Positions 7,752 through 15,387 of a stretch of DNA of 31,846 nucleotides are shown here, in pieces (position 1 is the stretch's first letter; each line of letters begins with the position of its first letter). Source of the stretch: an uncultured Ilumatobacter sp. (lineage in GTDB: Bacteria > Actinomycetota > Acidimicrobiia > Acidimicrobiales > Ilumatobacteraceae); NCBI GenBank assembly GCA_938049325.1, contig CALICC010000153.1, positions 1 to 31,846 on the forward strand. Reading direction: 5' to 3'. The translations under genes and the position numbers were made by a program. The notes under the pieces are model-generated. The model searched no databases. It was not told where the DNA came from and saw only the letters and a list, made by a program, of their open reading frames with translations.

Positions 7752-8999
7752 ATGTCCCTTCTCTCACTCACCCACCTCAGGCGGCCACGCAACATGGCAC
7801 TGGGACTCCCGCTCCTGATGATGGCAGGGCCGTGTTCGTCCTCACCCGATGCGCCCGACGTGTTCGACGCAGTTCGCAATGACGCGTACACCGCATACGA
7901 AAACGCGTCGCAGCAGGAGATCATCGAGTCGGCCGAGGGCCCTTTCGGGGGATTCTCCAACGACGACTTCACCGTGGTCGAAGACCGCGCCGACAACGGA
8001 GCTCAACCCGGTCAGGGCCAGTTCCGCGTCGCGTGCGACTTTTCACACTTCGCGTACGACGACCCGATCGTGAAGCCGAACGAATTCGGCGCCGCGCATC
8101 TCCACATGTTCTGGGGCAACACGACGACCGACGCCGCGTCCCGTGTGACTCCGGACGCCGATCCTGACGACCCCACACAACTCCTGGAGAATGGCGGCGG
8201 TACGTGCCAGGGCGGCGTGCTCAACCGATCGGCGTACTGGATGCCCGCGTTGTACTCGGGGGGCTCAGGACCGGATCGCCAGATCGTGCTGCCCAGCGAT
8301 ATCACCATCTACTACAAGTCGTATGCGCCCGACATCGTCCAGCCGCTCCCCCAGGGAGTGGAGTTCCTTGCCGGCAACATTTCTGCCGGCGGAGCGCACG
8401 GCGTGAGCTTCGTCGCCAATCAGCGCCTCACGTGGGGCTGCTACGAACCGAACCGCGGGCTCATCGTCGAAGACCGATCGACCATCCCGACCGACTGCAC
8501 CCCCGACCAGACCATCCAGGCAGTGGTGCAGTTCCCTCAGTGCATCGCGACCGACGCGTCGGGCGACCCGGTGCTGCGTAGCGCCGACCATCTGTCGCAC
8601 ACGATGCAGGTCGACAACAACGACGCGTGCCCGGCGAGCCACCCGTATCGCGTGCCCCAAATCAGCTACCTGGTCGAGTTTCCCAACCTCGGCGCCACCG
8701 AGGTGTCGAAGTGGCGGCTTTCGTGCGACGCCGGGTTCAACAACGAGAACCCGCCAGAGCCTGGAGGATGCCTTCACGCGGACTGGATCGGCGGCTGGAA
8801 CGACCAGACGATGGACGCGTGGATCACCGGCTGCCACAACGGTCCGGCCGGCCCACGCAATTGTTCGGCGGGCCAGACCGGTCAGAACGGCACCAGCCGC
8901 TGGTTGCGCGACATCGACCGGTCGCGCACCGAGTTCCTCGTTCCCGATCCGTGCAACTCGTGCTTCAACGACCGGATGCCGTTGCTCGACATCGACTGA
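7752..8999 (+). CDS. DUF1996 domain secreted protein
   Basis: This 415-residue protein carries the DUF1996 signature AAHLHMFWGNTTTD (near 115), preceded by DPIVKPNEFGA and followed by CQGGVLNRSAYWMPALY and, near the end, DWIGGWNDQTMDAWITGCH. The N-terminus has a basic stretch and then a hydrophobic run ending MMAGPCSSS. This resembles an export signal with a lipobox-like cysteine, but Pro before the Cys is atypical, so lipidation is doubtful. The several cysteines (for example TWGCYEP, PTDCTPD, PDPCNSCF) fit an extracytoplasmic protein with disulfides. Family function is unknown. GAGGTG upstream and the following signal-like sequence favour ATG 7752 over an upstream in-frame start at 7608. 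The gene is divergent from the macroglobulin gene across about 200 bases. Confidence 0.82.
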   Translation: MSLLSLTHLRRPRNMALGLPLLMMAGPCSSSPDAPDVFDAVRNDAYTAYENASQQEIIESAEGPFGGFSNDDFTVVEDRADNGAQPGQGQFRVACDFSHFAYDDPIVKPNEFGAAHLHMFWGNTTTDAASRVTPDADPDDPTQLLENGGGTCQGGVLNRSAYWMPALYSGGSGPDRQIVLPSDITIYYKSYAPDIVQPLPQGVEFLAGNISAGGAHGVSFVANQRLTWGCYEPNRGLIVEDRSTIPTDCTPDQTIQAVVQFPQCIATDASGDPVLRSADHLSHTMQVDNNDACPASHPYRVPQISYLVEFPNLGATEVSKWRLSCDAGFNNENPPEPGGCLHADWIGGWNDQTMDAWITGCHNGPAGPRNCSAGQTGQNGTSRWLRDIDRSRTEFLVPDPCNSCFNDRMPLLDID

Positions 9000-9047
9000 C
9001 GTCGCTCGGATTCCCGCTCGTCGGGAACGCCCTGCCAACATCATCCG

Positions 9048-10280
9048 ATGACCAGCGCGTTTGCATCATCGGTTGATCCTTCCGACGTCGGCTTCGACGC
9101 CGATCGTCTACAACGAATCGATCGGCACTTCGCCCAATACGTCGACGACGGCCGATTGGCCGGCTGGCAGGTCGCCATCATGCGCCGCGGCAAGCTCGCG
9201 CATCACAGCACCTACGGCCGCCGCAACTTGGAGTCGGGTGCCGACTGGACCGACGACACCATCGCGCGCATGTACTCGATGTCGAAGCCGGTCACGTCGG
9301 TGGCTGCGATGATCCTGTTCGAAGAAGGACACTTCCAGCTGAAAGATCCGGTGTCGAAGTACATCTCGTCGTTCGCCGACGCTCGTGTGTACCGCAGCGG
9401 TTCGTTCCAGGCGCCCATCACCGAGCCGCTCACTGAACCGATGCGGATCTGGCATCTCCTCACCCACACGTCTGGGCTCACGTACGGCTTCCACAACACG
9501 CACGTGACCGACGCGATGTACCGCAACGACGGGTTCGAATGGGGAACGCCCGAGGGGCTCGACCTCGCCGGATGCTGCGACCGGTGGGCTGCGCTCCCCC
9601 TTGCGTTCCAGCCCGGCAGCGAGTGGAACTACGGCGTGTCGACGGACGTGCTCGGTCGGGTGGTCGAGGTCGTGTCGGGTCAGTCACTCGATGAGTTCTT
9701 GCGCGAACGGATCTTCGAACCGCTCGGCATGGTCGACACCGACTTCTGGGTCCCCGACGACAAGCGTGATCGTTTCGCCGAGCTGTACTTCCGGAACCCA
9801 TCGACGAAGCAGGCAACGAAGATGCCGGCTCCCGGTCTGCGCAAGCGCCCCACCATGTTGGGCGGCGGCGGCGGACTCTGCGGCACCGCGTCGGACTACC
9901 TGCGATTCACGCAGATGCTGATGGACCGAGGTGAGCTCGACGGCCAGCGGATCCTCGGCTCGCGCACCGTCGACTACATGACGTCGAACCACCTGCCCGG
10001 CAATGCGGTGCTCGAGGACTTCGGGCGACCACTGTTTGCCGAGACGACGTTCGACGGCATCGGGTTCGGGCTCGGTTTCTCGGTCGTACTCGACCAGGCG
10101 GAGAACAAGGTGCCGGGAGCCCCGGGCACCTACTCGTGGGGTGGCGCGGCGAGCACGATCTTCTGGAACGACCCGACCGAAGAGATCACAGCCCTGTTCC
10201 TGACGCAACTGCTGCCGTCGAGCACGTACCCGATTCGACCGCAGCTGCAACAGCTCGTGAGCCAAGCCTTGGTCGACTGA
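9048..10280 (+). CDS. Serine hydrolase, beta-lactamase/esterase (class C fold) family
   Basis: The 410-residue protein belongs to the penicillin-binding/beta-lactamase superfamily (EstB-like esterases, class C). The SxxK motif is SMSK at residues 77-80 within MYSMSKPVTSVAAMI. The second motif tyrosine is Y195 in NYGVSTD, and the usual KTG/HxG position is taken by WGGAAST near the C-terminus. Other family marks are WHLLTHTSGLTYGF near 135-148 and GGGGGLCGTASDYLRF near 275. No signal peptide is visible, so it is probably cytoplasmic. It could be an esterase, a peptidase or a hydrolase of a small ester; the substrate cannot be told. There is no Shine-Dalgarno, but CAACAT lies 6 bases before the ATG. 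It begins 48 bases after the DUF1996 gene on the same strand. Confidence 0.85.
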   Translation: MTSAFASSVDPSDVGFDADRLQRIDRHFAQYVDDGRLAGWQVAIMRRGKLAHHSTYGRRNLESGADWTDDTIARMYSMSKPVTSVAAMILFEEGHFQLKDPVSKYISSFADARVYRSGSFQAPITEPLTEPMRIWHLLTHTSGLTYGFHNTHVTDAMYRNDGFEWGTPEGLDLAGCCDRWAALPLAFQPGSEWNYGVSTDVLGRVVEVVSGQSLDEFLRERIFEPLGMVDTDFWVPDDKRDRFAELYFRNPSTKQATKMPAPGLRKRPTMLGGGGGLCGTASDYLRFTQMLMDRGELDGQRILGSRTVDYMTSNHLPGNAVLEDFGRPLFAETTFDGIGFGLGFSVVLDQAENKVPGAPGTYSWGGAASTIFWNDPTEEITALFLTQLLPSSTYPIRPQLQQLVSQALVD

Positions 10281-10299
10281 GCCGGAGCGGGGCCGTTCG

Positions 10300-10485
10300 C
10301 TAGTCGGCGCCGCGGAGTTTGAGGTACAGCGCCATCAGCGCGCCGAGTACGACGAGGATCACGACGATCCGCACGATGAACCGCAGCGTGCCGACGATCC
10401 AGCCGAACGCGAAGTAGACGATGAGCGCGACGATGATCCATCCGACCACCGATGCCGCTACCGAGCGACCGCCTCCAGCTGCCAT
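10300..10485 (-). CDS. Small hydrophobic membrane protein
   Basis: A 61-residue protein has one long or two short transmembrane segments (SVVGWIIVALIVYFAFGWIVG and RIVVILVVLGALMALYL) and a short basic tail. The family is not recognised. ATG 10485 is preferred over an in-frame GTG at 10491 because TAGGAT, a good -10 match, ends 6 bases before that ATG, which suggests a leaderless transcript. It converges on the serine hydrolase gene with 19 bases between the stops and diverges from the triple-repeat secreted protein gene. Similar small proteins are common in actinobacterial genomes and mostly uncharacterised. Confidence 0.6.
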   Translation of the reverse strand: MAAGGGRSVAASVVGWIIVALIVYFAFGWIVGTLRFIVRIVVILVVLGALMALYLKLRGAD

Positions 10486-10491
10486 GAGCAC

Positions 10492-10497
10492 ATCCTA
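10492..10497 (-). promoter_or_regulatory. Putative -10 box (TAGGAT), leaderless, for the small membrane protein
   Basis: On the reverse strand TAGGAT fits TAnnnT and ends 6 bases before ATG 10485. The AGGA inside it could also be read as a Shine-Dalgarno, so the two readings compete. Confidence 0.4.
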
Positions 10498-10549
10498 GGG
10501 CTGCGACGGGGAGTGGTCCCCGCAGACATTTTCATGAGCGTCGCTCACG

Positions 10550-11698
10550 ATGACATCCATGAAAACACCTCAGAACTTCACCTCGCTCCGTTCCCTCCTC
10601 GTCGGCGCCGCCGCCGTGATCACGACCGGCACCGTCGCCGTCGCGAACTCCGCCAGCGCGGGCCCCGCCGCCGGATCCGAAACGTGTTTCGACTCAGGGG
10701 CACCTGCCGGCGCCGCCGTCGTGGTCAACGGCACCGCCGTTCGTGCCACCGGCAAGGGGTACCTCAACTTCTATGCGCCGGGCCCGGACGCCACCCCAGC
10801 CGACAACTCAAGCGTCAACTTCGACGTTGGTCCGGCGATCGCCAACTCCGTCGTCGTGCCGGTCGAATCGGACGGTCAGACCTGCCTCTACAACAGCGTC
10901 GAGACCGACGCCATCGTCGACCGCTCGGGTTACATCGCTCCCGGAGCGTTCTTCACCTTGCAGGACGGCATTCTTCGATCGCTGGACACTCGCGGTGGCC
11001 GCAAGTACCGCTCCACCGACATGGTGTGTGGCGCACCGGTGATCGGATCGAAGCAGGGCGACCTGCTCTTCGTGAACATCACGGCGGCGGCTCCCGAAGC
11101 TCGAGGCTTCTTGAACCTGTACCCGAAGGGCGCCACGAGTGCACCCGACGCCAACTCCGTCGTCAACTACGAACCTTTCTCCAACATCGCGAACGGTACG
11201 ACGGTCACACTCGGCGAGAACGCCGAGCTGTGCATCTACTCGAGCCAACGCACGCATGTGATCCTCGACGTGATCGGATTCGTCCCCGCTGAGCAGGTGC
11301 GACCCGCCAACCCTGACAACTCCGCTGCACGCGTGCTCAACACTCGTGCGACTGGCTCGCTCGGAGCTGGCGACACCCAGTGCGTCGACACCGACGCCGC
11401 CGAGGGCGAAGCCGTCGTCGTGAACGGCACCGCTGTCAATGGCGGCGACATCGGCTTCATCAACATCTACCCGGATGGCGCTCCGGACCCCGCCGTGAAT
11501 TCGTCGGTCAACTTCCGCCCCGGTGCGAACTTCGCCAACGGTGTCGTGGTTCCGGCCGGAACCGACGGTCGGATCTGCGTGTACGCCAGCGTCCCCGCCG
11601 ATGTGATCCTCGACATCAACTCGTACCTGCTGGCTGGAACGTTCGTCCCGGACAACGCTGACGGGTCGGCCAGCCGACTCTTCGACACCCGCAGCTGA
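10550..11698 (+). CDS. Secreted protein of three tandem ~105-residue DTR-ended repeats
   Basis: The 382-residue product has a Sec-type signal (hydrophobic LLVGAAAVITTGTVAVA, probable cleavage after NSASA near residue 37). It is then almost entirely three copies of one domain, at about 46-148, 160-266 and 278-381. Each copy has a leading Cys, a VVVNGTAV-like strand (FVNITAA in the second), a GYLNFYAPG / GFLNLYPKG / GFINIYPDG strand, an NSSVNF-like strand, IAN/FAN, a second Cys in the form C(L/I/V)Y, a V/I-I-x-D strand and a final LDTR, LNTR or FDTR. The Cys pairs (46/112, 160/228, 278/343) are similarly spaced, which suggests one disulfide per domain. Such repeats occur in secreted actinobacterial proteins, often attached to wall hydrolases; here no enzyme domain is present. 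An in-frame ATG at 10559 is an alternative start. A strong hairpin follows the stop. Confidence 0.75.
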   Translation: MTSMKTPQNFTSLRSLLVGAAAVITTGTVAVANSASAGPAAGSETCFDSGAPAGAAVVVNGTAVRATGKGYLNFYAPGPDATPADNSSVNFDVGPAIANSVVVPVESDGQTCLYNSVETDAIVDRSGYIAPGAFFTLQDGILRSLDTRGGRKYRSTDMVCGAPVIGSKQGDLLFVNITAAAPEARGFLNLYPKGATSAPDANSVVNYEPFSNIANGTTVTLGENAELCIYSSQRTHVILDVIGFVPAEQVRPANPDNSAARVLNTRATGSLGAGDTQCVDTDAAEGEAVVVNGTAVNGGDIGFINIYPDGAPDPAVNSSVNFRPGANFANGVVVPAGTDGRICVYASVPADVILDINSYLLAGTFVPDNADGSASRLFDTRS

Positions 11699-11712
11699 CA
11701 CCCCGACAAACC

Positions 11713-11742
11713 GCCGCCGGTGATCGTGTGATCACCGGCGGC
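11713..11742. terminator. Strong 13-base-pair hairpin after the triple-repeat gene
   Basis: The arms gccgccggtgatc (11713-11725) and gatcaccggcggc (11730-11742) pair perfectly across a 4-base loop, 15 bases after the stop at 11698. No U-run follows, which is common for actinobacterial terminators, so factor-independent termination or mRNA-end protection is likely rather than proven. Confidence 0.7.
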
Positions 11743-11804
11743 TGTTGCGCGTCTACGCACGATAAGACACGCTCAGACGTTCGGGACGTGGAATGATCGG
11801 GCCA

Positions 11805-11981
11805 ATGTCCAAGCGCAACATTGTGTGGTTGATCGTCGTGATCGTGAGCGGTGTGATCGGCGTGCTCGTCTTCGGGTTCCCGTGGGGCCTCGTGGTTCCC
11901 GCCGTGACACTGGCGGTGAGCGAGGTCGTCGAACGTCGGCGCCGCAGCCAGCTGCGCGCTGCGGCCGATTCCGAGAGCTGA
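11805..11981 (+). CDS. Small single-pass membrane protein
   Basis: A 58-residue protein starts MSKRNIVW, has one strongly hydrophobic segment (LIVVIVSGVIGVLVFGFPWGLVVPAVTLAV) and ends in a basic, cytoplasmic-looking tail with ERRRRSQ. No family is recognised. An in-frame ATG at 11793 is possible, but ATG 11805 gives the typical basic residues directly before the membrane segment, and AATGAT lies 7 bases upstream of it as a possible weak -10 box. The stop is one base from the end of the convergent ilvD gene, so the two transcripts must overlap or terminate within each other. Confidence 0.55.
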   Translation: MSKRNIVWLIVVIVSGVIGVLVFGFPWGLVVPAVTLAVSEVVERRRRSQLRAAADSES

Positions 11982-11982
11982 C

Positions 11983-13689
11983 TCAGAGTGTGTTGGTGAT
12001 GGCGCCGGTTTCGGCTCCTTGCACCAACCGTGCGTACTTGCCCAGCACACCAGCGGTGTAGCGCGGCGCGTTGGGCTGCCAGCCTTCGCGACGAGCGGCC
12101 AGCGTCGCGGCGTCGACCTGGAGGTCGAGCGTCTTGGTCGGCACGTCGATGAGAATCATGTCGCCCTCCTCGACGAACGCGATCGGGCCACCGTCGGCGG
12201 CTTCCGGTGCGACGTGGCCGATACAGAAGCCCCACGTACCACCGGAGAACCGACCATCGGTGATCAATGCACAGTCACCGCCGCGGCCGGCACCTTTGAG
12301 CGCTCCCGTGATGGCGAGCATCTCACGCATTCCCGGGCCGCCCTTCGGTCCTTCGTAGCGAATGACGATCACGTCGCCTGCGTTGATCTCGCCGGCGAGG
12401 ATCGCTTCCATCGCGAACGACTCATCGTCGTACACCCGAGCAGGTCCTTCGAAGTGCATCTGTTCGGCGGTGAGGCCCGCAACCTTGACGACTGAACCCT
12501 GCGGCGCGAGAGAGCCAGTGAGGATGTTGATCCCGCCTTCGCTGTGAATCGGCGCATCGACCGGGTGCACGACCACGCCGTCGGGCTCGGCGAGATCGAG
12601 CTCGGCGAGGTTCTCGGCCATGGTCTTGCCGGTCACCGTCATGCTGTCGCCGTGGATCATGCCGTTGTCGAGCAGGTGCTTGAGCACGCCGGGCACTCCT
12701 CCGACCTTGTCGAGATCGCTCATGTGGAACTTTCCACCGGGGGTCATGTCCGCGATGTGCGGAACACGATCAGCAATACGGTTGAAGTCTTCGAGCTCGA
12801 GCTCGACGCCGGCTTCGTTCGCGATGGCGAGCAGGTGGAGCACGGCGTTGGTGGAGCCGCCGAGCGCCGACGTCAGCGCGATCGCGTTCTCGAACGCCGG
12901 CTTCGTCATGATCTGGCGCGAAGTGATGCCGAGCCGGAGCAGTCCAACCACGGCTTCGCCAGCTGCGCGGGCGTCGACTTCGCGACGTCCGTCGATCGCG
13001 GGCGGCGAGGCGGATCCGGGCAGGCTCATGCCGAGCGCTTCGGCGATCGAGCTCATCGTGTTCGCGGTGAACATGCCGCCGCAGGCGCCTTCGCCGGGGC
13101 ACGCCTTCACTTCGATGTCATGGAGTTCTTGGTCGTCGATCGTGCCTGCGGCATGAGCACCCACAGCTTCGAACACCGAGGTGATGTCGAGCGCCTTGCC
13201 GTTGTGCTCGCCGGGCATGATCGAGCCGTTGTAGACGAACACCGACGCGAGGTCGAGCCGCGCTGCTGCCATCAGCATGCCGGGGATCGACTTGTCGCAG
13301 CCGGCGAGGCCGACGAACCCGTCGAGACGCTCGGCGTGCATCACAGTCTCGACCGAGTCGGTGATGACCTCACGCGACACGAGCGAGGCACGCATGCCTT
13401 CGTGCCCCATCGAGATTCCGTCGGAGACGGTGATGGTTCCGAACTCCATGCCGAAACCGCCCGCAGCGAAGATCCCGGCCTTGGTGTGCTCGGCCAACTT
13501 GCGCAGCGTCATGTTGCACGGCGTCACTTCGTTCCACGCTGACGCAATCGCCACCTGCGGCTTTTCCCAATCATCGTCGCCCATCCCGATGGCGCGCAGC
13601 ATCGAGCGCGACGGTGCTTTCTGCATGCCGTCGGTGACGTCGCGAGAGCGCGGCTTGATGTCGACGGGTTGATCGGGAGTTGCTGCCAT
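11983..13689 (-). CDS. ilvD: Dihydroxy-acid dehydratase
   Basis: The 568-residue protein is a full-length dihydroxy-acid dehydratase. It converts 2,3-dihydroxy-isovalerate and 2,3-dihydroxy-3-methylvalerate to the 2-oxo acids in valine, isoleucine and pantothenate-precursor synthesis. Iron-sulfur ligands are visible at C58 (TPCNM), C131 (AGCDKSIPGM) and C203 (GEGACGGMFTANTM), the pattern of IlvD/Edd enzymes carrying a [2Fe-2S] cluster. Other marks are SALGGSTNAVLHLLAIA and the C-terminal TDGRFSGGTWGFCIGHVAPEA. The frame is open farther upstream, but MAATPDQPVD at 13689 is the typical start, and TATCGT ends 7 bases before it. No other ilv or leu gene is nearby, so it is a stand-alone unit. Confidence 0.96.
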   Translation of the reverse strand: MAATPDQPVDIKPRSRDVTDGMQKAPSRSMLRAIGMGDDDWEKPQVAIASAWNEVTPCNMTLRKLAEHTKAGIFAAGGFGMEFGTITVSDGISMGHEGMRASLVSREVITDSVETVMHAERLDGFVGLAGCDKSIPGMLMAAARLDLASVFVYNGSIMPGEHNGKALDITSVFEAVGAHAAGTIDDQELHDIEVKACPGEGACGGMFTANTMSSIAEALGMSLPGSASPPAIDGRREVDARAAGEAVVGLLRLGITSRQIMTKPAFENAIALTSALGGSTNAVLHLLAIANEAGVELELEDFNRIADRVPHIADMTPGGKFHMSDLDKVGGVPGVLKHLLDNGMIHGDSMTVTGKTMAENLAELDLAEPDGVVVHPVDAPIHSEGGINILTGSLAPQGSVVKVAGLTAEQMHFEGPARVYDDESFAMEAILAGEINAGDVIVIRYEGPKGGPGMREMLAITGALKGAGRGGDCALITDGRFSGGTWGFCIGHVAPEAADGGPIAFVEEGDMILIDVPTKTLDLQVDAATLAARREGWQPNAPRYTAGVLGKYARLVQGAETGAITNTL

Positions 13690-13696
13690 GACCGCG

Positions 13697-13702
13697 ACGA
13701 TA
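13697..13702 (-). promoter_or_regulatory. Putative -10 box (TATCGT), leaderless, for ilvD
   Basis: The reverse-strand hexamer TATCGT matches TAnnnT and ends 7 bases before the ilvD ATG. No Shine-Dalgarno lies in the gap and no clear -35 is visible. Confidence 0.45.
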
Positions 13703-13725
13703 CTGCTCGGGGCCACCCACTGGCC

Positions 13726-13742
13726 TGGTGCTCTGAGCACCA
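13726..13742. promoter_or_regulatory. Palindrome TGGTGCTCTGAGCACCA in the ilvD upstream region
   Basis: Seven-base arms TGGTGCT and AGCACCA flank a 3-base centre, about 40 bases upstream of the ilvD start and just upstream of its putative -10 box. The size and position fit a dimeric repressor or activator site for ilvD or for the divergent orphan gene. No regulator was identified. Confidence 0.3.
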
Positions 13743-13800
13743 CCGGACGAATTGCTGACGAGAACGCGTGATGATGTGCGACGGCCGATGACCCGCGGGC

Positions 13801-13806
13801 TACCGT
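13801..13806 (+). promoter_or_regulatory. Putative -10 box (TACCGT), leaderless, for the orphan gene at 13813
   Basis: TACCGT matches TAnnnT and ends 6 bases before ATG 13813, with no Shine-Dalgarno. It is part of the recurring pattern described in the findings. Confidence 0.45.
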
Positions 13807-13812
13807 GACGCG

Positions 13813-14304
13813 ATGGCGGTTGGGGGACGCGCGATTGACCGAGTCGGTTTCGACAGATTCGTGTTCGACACGATCCGCGAACGCCACGGTGGGGCCTCCG
13901 AACAACGGGGCGTCGACGGTGCCGGTGAAGCACTACTGGTTGGTTCGATCGCCTGGCCGTCGATGCCGATCGACTGGCTCGCGCTCAGCTCGCGCCGCGG
14001 ACCCGACCACCTCGAACTCGACGTTGGCGACCCTCCTGACGTCGATCCCGATCTGGCGGAGCGGTTCATCATCGACACCGACGTCGACGACCTCACCGAC
14101 CTCCTCGACGAGGAGGTCGGAAGCTGGCTGATCGCCACCGACAACCGGGTCGGACCGATCTATGTCGTGCTCGACGGACCCGATCCGGAGGAAGATCACA
14201 CGCCGACGCTGTTCGTCGCGTGCCCAGAACCCGACGACTTCGGCACGGTCGACGTGGCAGATCTGGCCCTCGAAGCGCTCACGATGCTCACCCAACGGCG
14301 GTAG
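13813..14304 (+). CDS. Hypothetical acidic protein
   Basis: This 163-residue protein is not recognised. It has no signal peptide or membrane segment and is strongly acidic, with a DVGDPPDVDPDLAERF stretch near residue 70 and DTDVDDLTDLLDEE near 90. Its second half alternates predicted strands (SWLIATDNRVGPIYVVLDG and TPTLFVACPEPDD) and ends in a helix with LALEALTMLTQRR. The codon pattern resembles its neighbours. Real coding is supported by the start placed right after a good -10 box and by 42 bases of clear spacing to the next gene. It may be co-transcribed with the oxygenase-like gene at 14347. Confidence 0.65.
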   Translation: MAVGGRAIDRVGFDRFVFDTIRERHGGASEQRGVDGAGEALLVGSIAWPSMPIDWLALSSRRGPDHLELDVGDPPDVDPDLAERFIIDTDVDDLTDLLDEEVGSWLIATDNRVGPIYVVLDGPDPEEDHTPTLFVACPEPDDFGTVDVADLALEALTMLTQRR

Positions 14305-14346
14305 CCGAGTCGTTCCGCACCCGGTGTCTCGTGAGAAGATCTCTCC

Positions 14347-15387
14347 GTGACAGATCTCCTCACCCGCGCGGCCCAGGACGGCGAGGTCATCGCGCTCGAT
14401 CCTCTGATGACGGCCGACGCCGCTGCTGCCGTCAATGCAGCAGTCCGATCCGGCGGTCCGTACGGCCTGTACGCCGCCGAGAAGTCCGAAGGACCGCTGC
14501 GGTCGGCGGTGTCCGAACGCCATGATGCAGCCCGCAACTACATCGCCACCGGCGGCTATGCCGGCGTCCAGGAACCCCCGTCGACGCTGATTCGCCGCAC
14601 CGGATACTTCCGGTCGACGTTGATGCACGCCGACCGCGTGGTCGTGCCGGGGTTCGAAGCGTTGAACACACTCCCGGCGCTGTACGAGGCTGCCCGGCAG
14701 GTTCACTCGCGGCCCGTGGTCAGGCCCGCCATCTTGTACCTCAACCTGCTCGTCCCAGGCCAGGAGTTGGCCGTGCACATCGACGTTCCCGAGTTCATGG
14801 GAGCCGAACGTTCGATCACGCCACAGTGGCTGCTCGTCGTGATGCGTGCATCCGGGTTGTTCGAGGATCTCCGGGTTCCGATCACGACCGCGATCACGTA
14901 TTTCGGCGACGCTCCAGGCGGGGCCCTTCGGTACTACCCCGACGGACCGGATGAGGGTGCCCAGCGCTTCGTGGCGACCGACAACACAGCGATGGTGCTC
15001 GACACCGATTCGACGTATCACGGCGTCGAACGAGTCGGCTCGCCCGACGCTCCGGCCCCGACCGAGATCGTCACCGGCGCCGCGCTGCACCACGACGGCG
15101 ACGCGTGGGCGATGACGGCACCGAACGGCGATCTGCTGAACACATACGCCACCGACGACGTGCGGATCTCGATCTCGTGGAAGGCGTACTGCTTCGAGGA
15201 CGAGGCAGCGGCGCAGACGTTCGAATCGAATCGAGGAACCCTGACGATCGCCGAGATCGAGCGGCGACTGTTCGCCGACCTACGCGATCGCGGACTGCTG
15301 CGAGATGACGAGTCACCATCGCTCAACGACATCGTCGACCTGCTGATCGACACGTACCAGCACTTCCCGAAGGTGTCCGATCGATAG
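14347..15387 (+). CDS. Possible Fe(II)/2-oxoglutarate-type oxygenase
   Basis: This 346-residue cytoplasmic protein starts with GTG. Its centre reads ILYLNLLVPGQELAVHIDVPEF, then ALRYYPDG, then DSTYHGVERV. This gives an H144-x-D146 ... H225 triad of the kind that binds iron in the double-stranded beta-helix 2-oxoglutarate oxygenases, with strand-like segments around it. I infer the fold from that motif only; the 2-oxoglutarate-binding Arg/Lys is not certain. The C-terminal 100 residues (from about SWKAYCFEDE) are helical and not recognised. The stop overlaps the GTG start of the hydrolase gene by one base (TAGTG), so the two are translationally coupled. An unrelated protein of unknown function remains possible. 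Confidence 0.5.
   Translation: MTDLLTRAAQDGEVIALDPLMTADAAAAVNAAVRSGGPYGLYAAEKSEGPLRSAVSERHDAARNYIATGGYAGVQEPPSTLIRRTGYFRSTLMHADRVVVPGFEALNTLPALYEAARQVHSRPVVRPAILYLNLLVPGQELAVHIDVPEFMGAERSITPQWLLVVMRASGLFEDLRVPITTAITYFGDAPGGALRYYPDGPDEGAQRFVATDNTAMVLDTDSTYHGVERVGSPDAPAPTEIVTGAALHHDGDAWAMTAPNGDLLNTYATDDVRISISWKAYCFEDEAAAQTFESNRGTLTIAEIERRLFADLRDRGLLRDDESPSLNDIVDLLIDTYQHFPKVSDR

Noticed and set aside
7794..7850. Lipobox in the DUF1996 protein (MMAGPC)
   Set aside because: Proline directly before the cysteine is not accepted by normal lipoprotein signal peptidase sites, so I did not call it a lipoprotein.
9011..9027. Hairpin ttcccg/cgggaa after the DUF1996 gene
   Set aside because: Only six pairs with no U-run, and the next gene is on the same strand 48 bases away; too weak to call a terminator.
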